Below are positions 16,879 to 25,225 of a DNA stretch of 64,000 nt, piece by piece (the first letter of the stretch is position 1; every line of letters begins with the position of its first letter). Under the pieces are notes generated by a model. The model did not search any database. It was not told the origin of the DNA and saw nothing but the letters and a program-made list of their open reading frames with translations. The translations under genes were made by a program, and so were the position numbers. The stretch comes from Paenibacillus lautus NBRC 15380 (lineage in GTDB: Bacteria > Bacillota > Bacilli > Paenibacillales > Paenibacillaceae). The stretch spans positions 1 through 64,000 of the forward strand of contig NZ_BIMF01000015.1 in assembly GCF_004000945.1 (NCBI RefSeq), given 5' to 3'.

Positions 16879-17982
16879 ATGCTATCACGCATCGTCGTAA
16901 AAATCGGAAGCAGCTCCCTTACGACAGATGAAGGCGGACTTAATCTTGATTCCGTCGCCTTCTTTGCGGGAGAACTTGCCGCGCTCCGCAAGGCCGGTCA
17001 TGAGGTTCTGCTCGTGACGTCTGGCGCTGTCGCAGCAGGCTTTCGGGAGATCGGCTACGAGACGAGACCCAAGCTTTTGCATGAGAAGCAAGCATCCGCC
17101 GCACTGGGCCAGGCGCTGCTGATGCGTGCTTACCAGAATGCGCTGGCCTCCCATCAATTGAAGGCTGCGCAAATTTTGTTGACGAGAGACGACTTTGCGA
17201 ATCGCAAACGCATGAATAATGCCAACATGACGATTACGGAGCTTCTGAAGCAAGGCGTTATTCCGATTATTAATGAGAACGATACCGTTTCGATTGACGA
17301 ACTGAAATTTGGTGATAACGATACGTTATCCGCGCTGGTCGCCAATTTGGTCCGCGCCCAGCAATTAATCATCCTGACCGATACGGATGGTTTGTACACG
17401 GCAGATCCACGCAAGTCGCCGGATGCAACAAAATATGAGGAAATTGATGAAATTACCGATGAGATTTACAGCATGGCAGGAGGCGCTGGCTCCAGCGTAG
17501 GTACAGGCGGCATGCGATCAAAAATCGATGCTGCCAAAATCGCCACCCGCGGCGGTGTCCCCGTCTTCATCGGCAAAGCCAACGAGACCGGGGATTTGCT
17601 TCAGGCGCTTAAGCATGCAGGCAAAGGAACATATTTTGCTACCCACCTATCCTCCCTGCCTATGAAAAAACAATGGCTCGGCTTTATGTCCTCGCCGCTA
17701 GGCCGGATCGTTGTCGATCCGGGCGCCGAGAAAGCGCTAATTCACGGAGGCCACAGCCTCCTTCCCGTTGGCATAAAACGGATCGAAGGCAGCTTCCATG
17801 CAGGGGACGTGGTGGAGGTCGTTAATATGAACAACGAAAGGCTTGGCAGAGGCATCGTCAATTACGATGAGGACCAGCTGCAGGCCGTGCTCGGTTTGCC
17901 GAGCAGTCAAGTCATCGGCATCATCGGAGAAATCCATCGGCTCGAGGTTATTCACCGCGATGAATGGATCACGTTAAAATAA
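16879..17982 (+). CDS. proB: Glutamate 5-kinase
   Basis: First enzyme of proline synthesis; phosphorylates glutamate to gamma-glutamyl phosphate. The 367-aa product has the amino-acid kinase domain (VVKIGSSSLTTDEGG, VSSGAVAAG-like VTSGAVAAG, NENDTVSIDELKFGDND, and GTGGMRSKIDAA) and a C-terminal PUA domain (from about residue 275). The start at 16879 follows AAGGAAGTGATCACG; the longer frame from 16735 would run through the T-box terminator and is rejected. First gene of proB-proA-proC, under the T-box. Confidence 0.97.
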   Translation: MLSRIVVKIGSSSLTTDEGGLNLDSVAFFAGELAALRKAGHEVLLVTSGAVAAGFREIGYETRPKLLHEKQASAALGQALLMRAYQNALASHQLKAAQILLTRDDFANRKRMNNANMTITELLKQGVIPIINENDTVSIDELKFGDNDTLSALVANLVRAQQLIILTDTDGLYTADPRKSPDATKYEEIDEITDEIYSMAGGAGSSVGTGGMRSKIDAAKIATRGGVPVFIGKANETGDLLQALKHAGKGTYFATHLSSLPMKKQWLGFMSSPLGRIVVDPGAEKALIHGGHSLLPVGIKRIEGSFHAGDVVEVVNMNNERLGRGIVNYDEDQLQAVLGLPSSQVIGIIGEIHRLEVIHRDEWITLK

Positions 17983-18041
17983 TCCGGATTGCCATAAACC
18001 AATAAGGTATTTCCTGATAACTCAAACAAGGAGGAATTATC

Positions 18042-19289
18042 ATGAGTGAGGTACGCAATAAAGCCCAACTCGCCAAACAGGCTGCATTTCGTCTTGGGAG
18101 GCTGAGCACGGAGGAGAAGAACCAGGCTTTGCTGATCATGGCGGACGCCCTGATCCAGCGGACGGCAGATATCATGGAAGCGAACGCGGAGGATCTTCGC
18201 CGTGGGAAGGAACTCGGCACCTCAGCCTCCCTGCTGGACCGGCTGGCACTGAATGAGGCCAGAATCGAGGGCATTGCCGAAGGATTGCGCCAAATCGTTA
18301 AGCTGCCGGATCCGATCGGCGACACCTTGGAAACGATCGACCGCCCCAACGGGCTGAACATCGTCAAGAAACGCGTTCCTCTTGGCGTGATCGGCATCAT
18401 TTATGAAGCACGTCCCAACGTGACCGTTGATGCAGCCGGGCTGTGCTTGAAGACAGGCAACGCGGTCGTACTGCGCGGCGGTTCATCCGCTCTCTCCTCC
18501 AACCGCAAAATCGTCGAGGTGCTTCACGAAGCTATGGAACGCACCGCACTGCCTAAGGATGCGCTGCAGCTTATCGAGGACCCGAACCGTTCCTCCGTGG
18601 ATGAAATGCTGAAGCTCAACGGACTGTTGGATGTCATCATCCCGCGCGGCGGCAGCTCGCTGATCCAGAACGTCGTGATGAACGCCACGGTACCGGTGAT
18701 CGAAACCGGAGCCGGAATATGCCATACCTATCTGGATGCATCGGCAGCGCCGGACATGGCGGTTGCCATCAGCCTCAATGCCAAGGTGCAGCGCCCTTCG
18801 GTCTGCAATTCCATGGAGACCCTGCTCGTCCATGCTGATTATGCCAAATCGCATCTGGCTGCGCTGGCCGAAGCATTCCGTGAGCGCAATGTTGAACTGC
18901 GCGGATGCCAGCGTACCCTGGATTACGTTCCATGGGCTGTAAAAGCTACGTCTGAGGATTACGCGACCGAGTATAACGACTATATTTTGAACCTTAAAAT
19001 CGTGGATCACCTGGATGAGGCCATTGAGCATATTTCGATTTATGGCACAAAGCATTCGGAATGTATCGTTACCGAGAATAAGGATCATGCAGAGCGCTTC
19101 TTGCAGGAAGTAGACGCGGCTGCTGTCTATCATAATGCTTCGACCCGCTTCACCGACGGCTTTGAATTTGGCTTCGGCGCCGAAATCGGGATCAGCACCC
19201 AGAAGCTGCATGCCCGGGGACCTATGGGGTTACCCGCGCTTACTTCCTCCAAATATGTTATTATCGGTAGTGGTCAAATACGCGAATAA
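18042..19289 (+). CDS. proA: Gamma-glutamyl phosphate reductase
   Basis: A 415-aa aldehyde-dehydrogenase-fold enzyme that reduces gamma-glutamyl phosphate to glutamate semialdehyde with NADPH. Family signatures are VPLGVIGIIYEARPNVTVDA, the catalytic cysteine in VQRPSVCNSMET, and RGPMGLPALTSSKY near the end. AAGGAGGAATTATC precedes the ATG. It lies 59 bp downstream of proB and shares its T-box control. Confidence 0.97.
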   Translation: MSEVRNKAQLAKQAAFRLGRLSTEEKNQALLIMADALIQRTADIMEANAEDLRRGKELGTSASLLDRLALNEARIEGIAEGLRQIVKLPDPIGDTLETIDRPNGLNIVKKRVPLGVIGIIYEARPNVTVDAAGLCLKTGNAVVLRGGSSALSSNRKIVEVLHEAMERTALPKDALQLIEDPNRSSVDEMLKLNGLLDVIIPRGGSSLIQNVVMNATVPVIETGAGICHTYLDASAAPDMAVAISLNAKVQRPSVCNSMETLLVHADYAKSHLAALAEAFRERNVELRGCQRTLDYVPWAVKATSEDYATEYNDYILNLKIVDHLDEAIEHISIYGTKHSECIVTENKDHAERFLQEVDAAAVYHNASTRFTDGFEFGFGAEIGISTQKLHARGPMGLPALTSSKYVIIGSGQIRE

Positions 19290-19325
19290 ATCATTCATCT
19301 AAAGCCCATGAAGGAGGAAATAACG

Positions 19326-20195
19326 ATGTGCCAATCCCCGCAGAACCGACCTTTAATAGATAAAGCAATCACTTTCTACGGCGCCGGCTCGATGGCCGAA
19401 GCGATCGTACGAGGATTAGTGAGCCGTTCTGTCGTGCTTCCGGAGAATATTACGATGCTCAACCGAAGCAACGTTCAGCGCCTTCAGGAACTGAGTGAGC
19501 GGTACGGTGTCCAGATCAATAACGACGAAGCCGCTAAAATCGAAATTCTGAAAACTTCGCCGGTGATCGTGCTTGCCATGAAACCGAAGGATGCTGCTAA
19601 AGTGTTGAAAGAACTGGGTCCGAAGCTCTCAAGCGACCAATTGATTATCTCCGTGATCGCCGGATTATCGATTTATACGACACAGACGCTGCTTGGAACC
19701 CATCAACCCATTGCACGCACGATGCCGAATACATCCGCCTCCATCGGACTGGGTTCCACAGGAATCGCGTTCTCGAAGGAAATCAGCGAAGAACAGCGCC
19801 AGCTGGTCATGACCTTGTTCGAAGCTGTTGGCAATGTAACCGTCATTGAAGAAGAGAAGATGGATATCCTGACCGGGATCTCCGGCAGTGGCCCCGCTTA
19901 CTTCTATTACATGATGGAAGCCATGACTGCCGCAGGGATCCGCGGCGGCCTAACGCCGGAGCAAAGCCGCGAGTTGACGCTCCAAACCATTCTGGGCGCG
20001 GCCCGGATGGTGCAGCAGACCGGAGAACAACCTTCATCGCTTCGCGCGAAAATTACATCGCCGAACGGTTCCACGCAAGCGGCCCTCGAAACGCTTGACA
20101 AAGGCGATTTCTTCGAAACCGTCATTGCCGCCGTGAACCGCTGCGCTGAGCGCTCCAAAGAAATGGGCGCCATGCTGAAGGAGCAGATCTCATGA
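19326..20195 (+). CDS. proC: Pyrroline-5-carboxylate reductase
   Basis: Final step of proline synthesis. The 289-aa product has an N-terminal Rossmann fold (ITFYGAGSMAEAIVRGL, a G-X-G-S-M variant usual for ProC) and the C-terminal signature GISGSGPAYFYYMMEA with ITSPNGSTQAAL. The start at 19326 (MCQSPQ) is set by GAAGGAGGAAATAACG; the ATG at 19308 overlaps that site. The last four bases overlap the mtnW start (ATGA), so the two genes are probably translationally coupled even though they belong to different pathways. Confidence 0.96.
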   Translation: MCQSPQNRPLIDKAITFYGAGSMAEAIVRGLVSRSVVLPENITMLNRSNVQRLQELSERYGVQINNDEAAKIEILKTSPVIVLAMKPKDAAKVLKELGPKLSSDQLIISVIAGLSIYTTQTLLGTHQPIARTMPNTSASIGLGSTGIAFSKEISEEQRQLVMTLFEAVGNVTVIEEEKMDILTGISGSGPAYFYYMMEAMTAAGIRGGLTPEQSRELTLQTILGAARMVQQTGEQPSSLRAKITSPNGSTQAALETLDKGDFFETVIAAVNRCAERSKEMGAMLKEQIS

Positions 20196-21406
20196 GCCGC
20201 TGTATTGCAACGTACCGAATTTATGACGACCAGGCGGATTTTCGTAAGAAGGCGACTTCCATTGCCGTTGGCATGACGGTCGGCAGCTGGACCGAGCTGC
20301 CGCAAGCCAAGCGTGAAGCGATGCAGAAACATCTCGGCGAAGTCGTTGACATTCAGGTTCACGAGGGCTGGGAGCCAGGCAGTCGTTATGCGGATGTCAG
20401 CATTGCTTATCCGGACATTAATTTCAGCCGGGATATTCCCGCCCTGCTGGTGACGGTGTTCGGCAAGATTTCCATGGACGGACGCATCAAGCTGACTTCC
20501 CTGGATTTGTCTCCCGACTTCCTGAGTGCATTTCCAGGACCGAAGTATGGCATCGACGGAGTCCGCAATCTTCTCGGCGTCCATGATCGTCCGCTGCTGA
20601 TGAGCATATTCAAATCGGTTATCGGCCTGAATGCGGACGAGCTTAGAGCCCAATTTATCCGTCAGGCGCTTGGTGGCGTAGATCTCATCAAAGATGATGA
20701 AATCCTGTTCGAGAATGACCTCACCCCGATTGAAAAACGGGTAAGCATGTGCATCCAGGCTGCTGCCGATGTGGAACAACAAACAGGCAAAAAGCTGCTC
20801 TATGCCGCCAATCTAACCGGACGGACGTCGCAGCTGCGTGAGCAAGCGCTGCGTGCGATTGATGCCGGCGCGAACGCCTTGCTCTTTAATGTGCTGTCCT
20901 ACGGGTATGACGTTTTGCATGAGCTAAGCAGCGATCCGGATATCACCGTTCCTATCGCGGCTCACCCTGCGCTAGCCGGTGCCATTTATCCTTCTCCATA
21001 CTATGGGATAACGGCTCCGGTGCTGCTCGGCCAGCTGATGCGGATCGCCGGTGCGGATCTGGTGCTCTTCCCTTCTCCTTACGGATCTGTAACGATGCCG
21101 AGGGAAGAGAATCTGGCCATTCGCGACGAACTGCATAGCGCTAAACTTGGTGTGAAACGAAGCATGCCGGTACCGTCCGCAGGAATTCATCCGGGACTCG
21201 TTCCCCGCATCATCCGGGACTTCGGCACCGATGTGGTCGTTAACGCAGGCGGCGGGATCCACGGTCATCCGATGGGAACCGAAGCGGGCGGCAAAGCCTT
21301 TGTACAAGCGATTGAGGCGACGATGAAATCCGTTCCGCTCGCACACTTTGCCGAAGAGCACGAAGAGTTGAAAGCCGCACTGGACATCTGGGGAGGAGAA
21401 GTATGA
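20192..21406 (+). CDS. mtnW: 2,3-diketo-5-methylthiopentyl-1-phosphate enolase (RuBisCO-like)
   Basis: A 404-aa RuBisCO-like protein of methionine salvage. The large-subunit-type active-site motif GGVDLIKDDE is present with the Lys that is carbamylated and the acidic metal ligands, as are FPGPKYGIDGVR and NAGGGIHGHPMGTEAGGKA. It enolises the diketo sugar phosphate made by MtnB. The ATG overlaps the proC stop (ATGA) and its own stop overlaps the mtnX ATG, so it is tightly coupled on both sides. No S-box or promoter is seen between proC and mtnW, so it should depend on the proBAC transcript or an internal promoter. Confidence 0.94.
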   Translation: MSRCIATYRIYDDQADFRKKATSIAVGMTVGSWTELPQAKREAMQKHLGEVVDIQVHEGWEPGSRYADVSIAYPDINFSRDIPALLVTVFGKISMDGRIKLTSLDLSPDFLSAFPGPKYGIDGVRNLLGVHDRPLLMSIFKSVIGLNADELRAQFIRQALGGVDLIKDDEILFENDLTPIEKRVSMCIQAAADVEQQTGKKLLYAANLTGRTSQLREQALRAIDAGANALLFNVLSYGYDVLHELSSDPDITVPIAAHPALAGAIYPSPYYGITAPVLLGQLMRIAGADLVLFPSPYGSVTMPREENLAIRDELHSAKLGVKRSMPVPSAGIHPGLVPRIIRDFGTDVVVNAGGGIHGHPMGTEAGGKAFVQAIEATMKSVPLAHFAEEHEELKAALDIWGGEV

Positions 21407-22083
21407 CATCTGGAGTAAAACAACCGATCATTTTTTGCGATTTCGACGGAACCATCACGAACAACGATAATATTGTCGCCATCATGAAGCACTTCAAACC
21501 GGAAGGCTTCGAGTCGATCATGCAGGATACGCTTGACCGCACCATTTCCATACGGGAGGGTGTAGGCCGCATGTTTGCCCTCTTCCCTTCCTCGATGCGA
21601 GGAGAGATTACCGATTTTGTTCTTAACCATGCAGGAATTCGTGAAGGCTTCAGTGCATTCCTTGACTATTTGAAAGCGGAACGGATTGAGTTTTATGTCA
21701 CAAGCGGCGGTATCGATTTCTTTGTCGATCCCCTGCTGAAACCCTTCGGCATTCCTGCAGACCATATCTTCTGCAACGGTTCGAATTTTGAAGGAGATCA
21801 CATCGAGATTACTTGGCCTCATCCTTGCAAGGAATCCTGCCATAACGACTGCGGCATGTGCAAGGTCACGGTGATGGACCGTTTTCCGGCCGATCAGTAT
21901 TACCGAATTCTGATCGGTGACAGCCTCACCGATTTCGAAGGCGCCAAGCAGGCCGACCTGGTTTATTCCCGTTCTTCGCTTACCGAGCAGTGCAAGAAGC
22001 TTGGCGTGTTTCATGTACCCTTCGAGACATTTACCGATATCCAGAACGATATGAAAGACAAGTTTAAACAGGAGGTGCTGTAA
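21403..22083 (+). CDS. mtnX: 2-hydroxy-3-keto-5-methylthiopentenyl-1-phosphate phosphatase
   Basis: A 226-aa HAD-superfamily phosphatase acting directly after MtnW. HAD motif I is FCDFDGTITNND, motif II is YVTSGGIDFF, and motif IV is IGDSLTDFEGAK. The cysteine-rich stretch CKESCHNDCGMCK is characteristic of MtnX-type proteins. It overlaps mtnW by 4 nt and abuts mtnB. It makes the acireductone that MtnD would oxidise; no mtnD is present in the window. Confidence 0.92.
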   Translation: MTSGVKQPIIFCDFDGTITNNDNIVAIMKHFKPEGFESIMQDTLDRTISIREGVGRMFALFPSSMRGEITDFVLNHAGIREGFSAFLDYLKAERIEFYVTSGGIDFFVDPLLKPFGIPADHIFCNGSNFEGDHIEITWPHPCKESCHNDCGMCKVTVMDRFPADQYYRILIGDSLTDFEGAKQADLVYSRSSLTEQCKKLGVFHVPFETFTDIQNDMKDKFKQEVL

Positions 22084-22740
22084 GTGGCATTTTCAGATAT
22101 CCGGCTTGAACAGAAACAGGCTGCCCTGCAGGATCTTAGAGGGATCAAGGAACTGTTCGCTTCTAGAAACTGGTTCCCTGGCACCAGCGGCAATCTATCT
22201 GTCCGTGTTGGCGAGTTCAACCCGGAGCAGTTTTATTTTGCGGTGACAGCCAGCGGAAAAGATAAGTCGGTACATACGCCCGAAGATTATCTTTTTGTGG
22301 ATCAGAACGGCTTACCTTGTGAAGCAACCGGCTTAAAGCCTAGTGCGGAAACCTTGATTCACTGCGAAATTTATCGCAAAACCGGCTGCGGCGCCATTTT
22401 CCATGTGCATACCATCGATAACAATCTGATCAGCGACTGGTATGGTGAACAAGGCTATGTCCCTGCCCAAGGAATCGAGCTGATCAAAGCCTTTAACATT
22501 TGGGAAGAGGACGCGGCGATTCGCATTCCGATCCTGCCGAACTATGCAGACATCCCGCGGATTGCGGAACTCGTTCCGGATGCGCTCGATCCGGCGGTAC
22601 CCGGCATTTTGCTGCGCAACCACGGCATCTATGCCTGGGGCAAGAATGCTTTCGAAGCGAAGAAACATCTGGAGGCTTTTGAATTTATATTCGAATACTC
22701 TTACCGTCGTCTGCTCCTGAAAGCAGCCGGATCCAAGTAA
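22084..22740 (+). CDS. mtnB: Methylthioribulose-1-phosphate dehydratase
   Basis: A 218-aa class II aldolase/adducin-fold zinc enzyme. Zinc ligands are in FHVHTIDNN and in LRNHGIYAWG; the N-terminal signature NWFPGTSGNLSVRV is also present. It starts with GTG directly after the mtnX stop, with AGGAGGTG 6 nt upstream. It dehydrates methylthioribulose-1-phosphate to the diketo compound used by MtnW. Last gene of the run, followed by the hairpin at 22776-22817. Confidence 0.93.
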   Translation: MAFSDIRLEQKQAALQDLRGIKELFASRNWFPGTSGNLSVRVGEFNPEQFYFAVTASGKDKSVHTPEDYLFVDQNGLPCEATGLKPSAETLIHCEIYRKTGCGAIFHVHTIDNNLISDWYGEQGYVPAQGIELIKAFNIWEEDAAIRIPILPNYADIPRIAELVPDALDPAVPGILLRNHGIYAWGKNAFEAKKHLEAFEFIFEYSYRRLLLKAAGSK

Positions 22741-22775
22741 AGTAAAGCCATATTTGCATGTACCGGGCTTGAACA

Positions 22776-22817
22776 GCCGGATGCACCCACATCCAACGTT
22801 TTTGGGGTGCATCCGGC
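22776..22817 (+). terminator. Hairpin after mtnB
   Basis: Thirteen-bp perfect stem (22776-22788 with 22805-22817), loop of 16 nt containing T5, followed only by a broken T tract (GTTATATTTCC). Probably the end of the pro-mtn transcript, weaker than the other terminators here. Confidence 0.65.
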
Positions 22818-22845
22818 GTTATATTTCCGTTAGGAGTGTATAGGG

Positions 22846-23139
22846 ATGCTCGAAAGTTTAGCCATTGGCATCGTGTTTATTTTGTATGGTTTGGTCCTCT
22901 TTTTGATTCCGCCTAAAAGTTCCAAGAGCATTTATGCTTATAAAACGACGTCATCTCTCAAAAATGAACGGAACTTTAAAGCAGCGAATGCCTATGTCAG
23001 TCTGCTGCTGATGATCTTCGGGGTCGTCCTGCTGCTTATCGCCAGGCTTACCGGCCATTTCATGACAACCGGTATTGCGACCGTGATCGTCTTTATCCTG
23101 ATTTATATTCTCGTTGAACGAAAACTAAAAAACCTGTAA
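22846..23139 (+). CDS. SdpI/YhfL-family membrane protein (97 aa)
   Basis: Three predicted membrane helices (about residues 4-22, 49-66 and 73-92). Between the first two is the SdpI-family segment AYKTTSSLKNERNFKAANAY, a variant of the G-Y-R-T...N...W..AN motif. In B. subtilis SdpI gives immunity to the SdpC toxin and relays it to a repressor, but most short homologues have no known role and no sdpABC genes are near. AGGAGTG precedes the ATG. Monocistronic, ended by the terminator at 23129-23168. Confidence 0.75.
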   Translation: MLESLAIGIVFILYGLVLFLIPPKSSKSIYAYKTTSSLKNERNFKAANAYVSLLLMIFGVVLLLIARLTGHFMTTGIATVIVFILIYILVERKLKNL

Positions 23140-23168
23140 AACGATTCCGATCGTTTACAGGTTTTTTC
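23129..23168 (+). terminator. Terminator after the SdpI-like gene
   Basis: Stem AACCTGTAAA..CGA with TCGTTTACAGGTT (one bulged A) followed by T6. The stop codon of the gene lies within the left arm. Confidence 0.85.
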
Positions 23169-23178
23169 TTTATATAAA

Positions 23179-23319
23179 TCATAGCCGATTCTGCTCATGC
23201 TCCGTTAAAGAGATCGAAGGCGCCGGTACCTGATCCGGTGATGAATAGGCATTGAAGATAAACAAACAAGTCACAACAAATAGTGCAATATACAACAGGT
23301 AATACAGATTCTTGGCCAC
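23179..23319 (-). CDS. Small single-pass membrane protein (46 aa)
   Basis: Found by reading the minus strand; it is too short for routine ORF cut-offs. A GTG start at 23319 lies 7 nt after GGAGGG. The translation begins MAKNLYYLLYIALFVVTCLF and continues IFNAYSSPDQVPAPSISLTE, ending HEQNRL. Residues 5-24 form one transmembrane helix and the C-terminal 22 residues are polar and Pro-rich, probably outside. It lies 85 bp downstream of the ECF sigma membrane module on the same strand and may be its last gene. No family is recognised. Confidence 0.65.
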   Translation of the reverse strand: MAKNLYYLLYIALFVVTCLFIFNAYSSPDQVPAPSISLTEHEQNRL

Positions 23320-23404
23320 GATATCTCCCTCCATATCTCGTTCATATCATTTCTTAATCCAATGGATGTTATTAACAACCCCTATGTACGACAGGCAGCC
23401 TAGT

Positions 23405-24106
23405 CTAACTGCTGCGATCTCTAATGATCACTTTGACTGCAGAAGGCACGGACAGCGTCACATCAAGTTGTGAGAACGATCCTCGAAAAGCATTACGCGG
23501 GGGATCATTCAGCTGGACATATAGAATGTTTCCCGACTCTTTAATCTGAATCATCGACGGCAGCTCGGTCGTACTCCACATTTTGATGTCTTCCGTACGC
23601 AGGCTGCCGAAGATCAGCATTTCATCCGAGCTGGAAGCATCCTGTTGGATATTGTGGTTGTAACTGCCCTGAACAATGACTTTTTTAACCCCGTCCGGGA
23701 TCGTTATCTTCTGATCTGGTAACGGAATCGTTTGCTGCACGGACATCGTCTCACGGCGAATCTGATCCAGTAAACCTGTCGCGTTCAGCGCTCCCATGCC
23801 GATACAGCAGAAGGTCAGAAAACCGATGAGAAGAATGCTGAAAAGATCATACTTGACCGAACCGCCTCTCCGAAAAATCAGTGTATAGCACACAATCTCG
23901 GCCCCTAACAGAACCAATACGATCGGCCACCATCTCGCGGCGGAGCTGTACACCTCTGCGCCTTTCCAGGCGGAGGACAAGACAAGCAAACCAAGCACGA
24001 GTAAGGATAGTCCCATGGAGAGTGTACCCACTCTCCATTGCCGTGCAGACTTCGATGGAGGGCTTCCCAGACCATGCATGGACATCTCATTCGTTGTCGG
24101 TATCAT
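23405..24106 (-). CDS. LiaF-like membrane protein with adhesin-type C-terminal domain
   Basis: A 233-aa protein with an N-terminal polar stretch and three membrane helices (about 28-45, 59-77 and 88-107). The C-terminal part, about 115-233, is beta-rich (KITIPDGVKKVIVQGSYNH, QLDVTLSVPSAVKVIIRD), resembling the cell-wall-active/LiaF or DUF4097-type domain. LiaF-type proteins sense envelope stress in B. subtilis; this role is inference. The ATG at 24106 lies inside the preceding gene (20-nt overlap) with AGGGGAG 14 nt upstream; an alternative start is MSMHG at 24085. It belongs to the operon headed by the ECF sigma gene. Confidence 0.7.
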   Translation of the reverse strand: MIPTTNEMSMHGLGSPPSKSARQWRVGTLSMGLSLLVLGLLVLSSAWKGAEVYSSAARWWPIVLVLLGAEIVCYTLIFRRGGSVKYDLFSILLIGFLTFCCIGMGALNATGLLDQIRRETMSVQQTIPLPDQKITIPDGVKKVIVQGSYNHNIQQDASSSDEMLIFGSLRTEDIKMWSTTELPSMIQIKESGNILYVQLNDPPRNAFRGSFSQLDVTLSVPSAVKVIIRDRSS

Positions 24107-25202
24107 AATATGAACGCTCTCCCCTTAATGAATCCTTTTTCGAGCCGGTCATCAGCTTGATTCCTCCTCCGATGAGAAGAACAGCGATAATCGCGGTTTT
24201 CAAATAGGAACGAATGCGGTAATCCAGCTGTAAATGAGGGAAATGTGTATCAATATAAGGCATCACAACACTGGTAAATACGAAATAAATACCGAGTACG
24301 ATCAGTCCAAGCCCGAGCCAGCGCTGCTGATTCCCTAGTCCCGAGATGATCGGTCGATCGCGCAGCGGCTCCCTGCCGTAACGGCTTACTTGCTGCAGAC
24401 CGTCAAAGAATGCATAGAACCAGATCAGCGGAATCAAGAACAGGAACAGCGACAGCTTGAGTACATCCAACACATAAATGCTGCCAAGAAATAGGACCAT
24501 GAGCTGCAGTCCGCGTTTTTGCAATCCCAAATACATTTGACCCGCTCCAGGAAACGCCGATAACAAGGTAGCAAACACTTTACTCCGGCGTCCGCTCTCC
24601 CTTCCGCTCTCTAACTCATCAAACAGCGTGCGATCGATAAGTAATTCCCCAGCTTGCTTGCGGTTAACCAGTTGAACCACATCAAACATGCAGTAAAGCC
24701 AAATGATAGGCAGCATGCCCAGAAACAGCAGGAATACCGATTCGTGAGTCAAGCCCGTCAAGAACAGCAGAATCGTCCCCAGTCCGAAGAATGCGATCAG
24801 GAATGACAACCCGCGCTGCATCAATCCCAGTTGAAAATGACCCAAACCGGGAATGAAGGACAGCAGTATGGTATAAAAGCGTTCAGACTCATCACTCTTT
24901 TCCTGGCGAATCTCCATCGGCCGTCCATACTCATCGTGGATAATCGTTACAGGCGTATATCGGATCAAAGCAACTAGCAGGTCGAGCATGCTGATCCCCC
25001 AGAACATTAAGGCTCCGAGAATTCCCAGCCCAAAGACCGCATCCGAATGCGACATGATCCCGAGCACAAATCCGCCGAAGAGGCTTCCGAAGAACAAGAA
25101 CGGATATAGCAGGGCGCGTCCCTTTCTCCCCCAATAATAATGGCCGAGGCCCGGAAGGATATTTAATATAAAGGCAAACCCTTTACTTTTTTGCGGTTGC
25201 AC
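24087..25202 (-). CDS. Polytopic membrane protein with three TM2-like repeats
   Basis: A 371-aa protein made of three copies of one module, each starting with a short signature: LPGLGHYYWGRKGRAL (about residue 15), IPGLGHFQLGLMQRGL (about 115), FPGAGQMYLGLQKRGL (about 217). Each is followed by two hydrophobic helices. This is the G-X-G-X-X-Y/F-X-G..K/R-G pattern of TM2/DUF5683-type proteins. Two more helices at the C-terminus resemble LiaI-type segments. Triplication within one chain is uncommon for this fold. It lies 23 bp after the anti-sigma gene and overlaps the next gene, so it is probably part of the sigma regulon. Role unknown; an envelope-stress function is inferred from context. Confidence 0.75.
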   Translation of the reverse strand: MQPQKSKGFAFILNILPGLGHYYWGRKGRALLYPFLFFGSLFGGFVLGIMSHSDAVFGLGILGALMFWGISMLDLLVALIRYTPVTIIHDEYGRPMEIRQEKSDESERFYTILLSFIPGLGHFQLGLMQRGLSFLIAFFGLGTILLFLTGLTHESVFLLFLGMLPIIWLYCMFDVVQLVNRKQAGELLIDRTLFDELESGRESGRRSKVFATLLSAFPGAGQMYLGLQKRGLQLMVLFLGSIYVLDVLKLSLFLFLIPLIWFYAFFDGLQQVSRYGREPLRDRPIISGLGNQQRWLGLGLIVLGIYFVFTSVVMPYIDTHFPHLQLDYRIRSYLKTAIIAVLLIGGGIKLMTGSKKDSLRGERSYYDTDNE

Positions 25203-25225
25203 TAGGCATCTTCCTTTCTTTTTTC

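Noticed and set aside
22846..23139. Sdp toxin-immunity operon
   Set aside because: Only the SdpI-like protein is present; no sdpABC or sdpR gene next to it.
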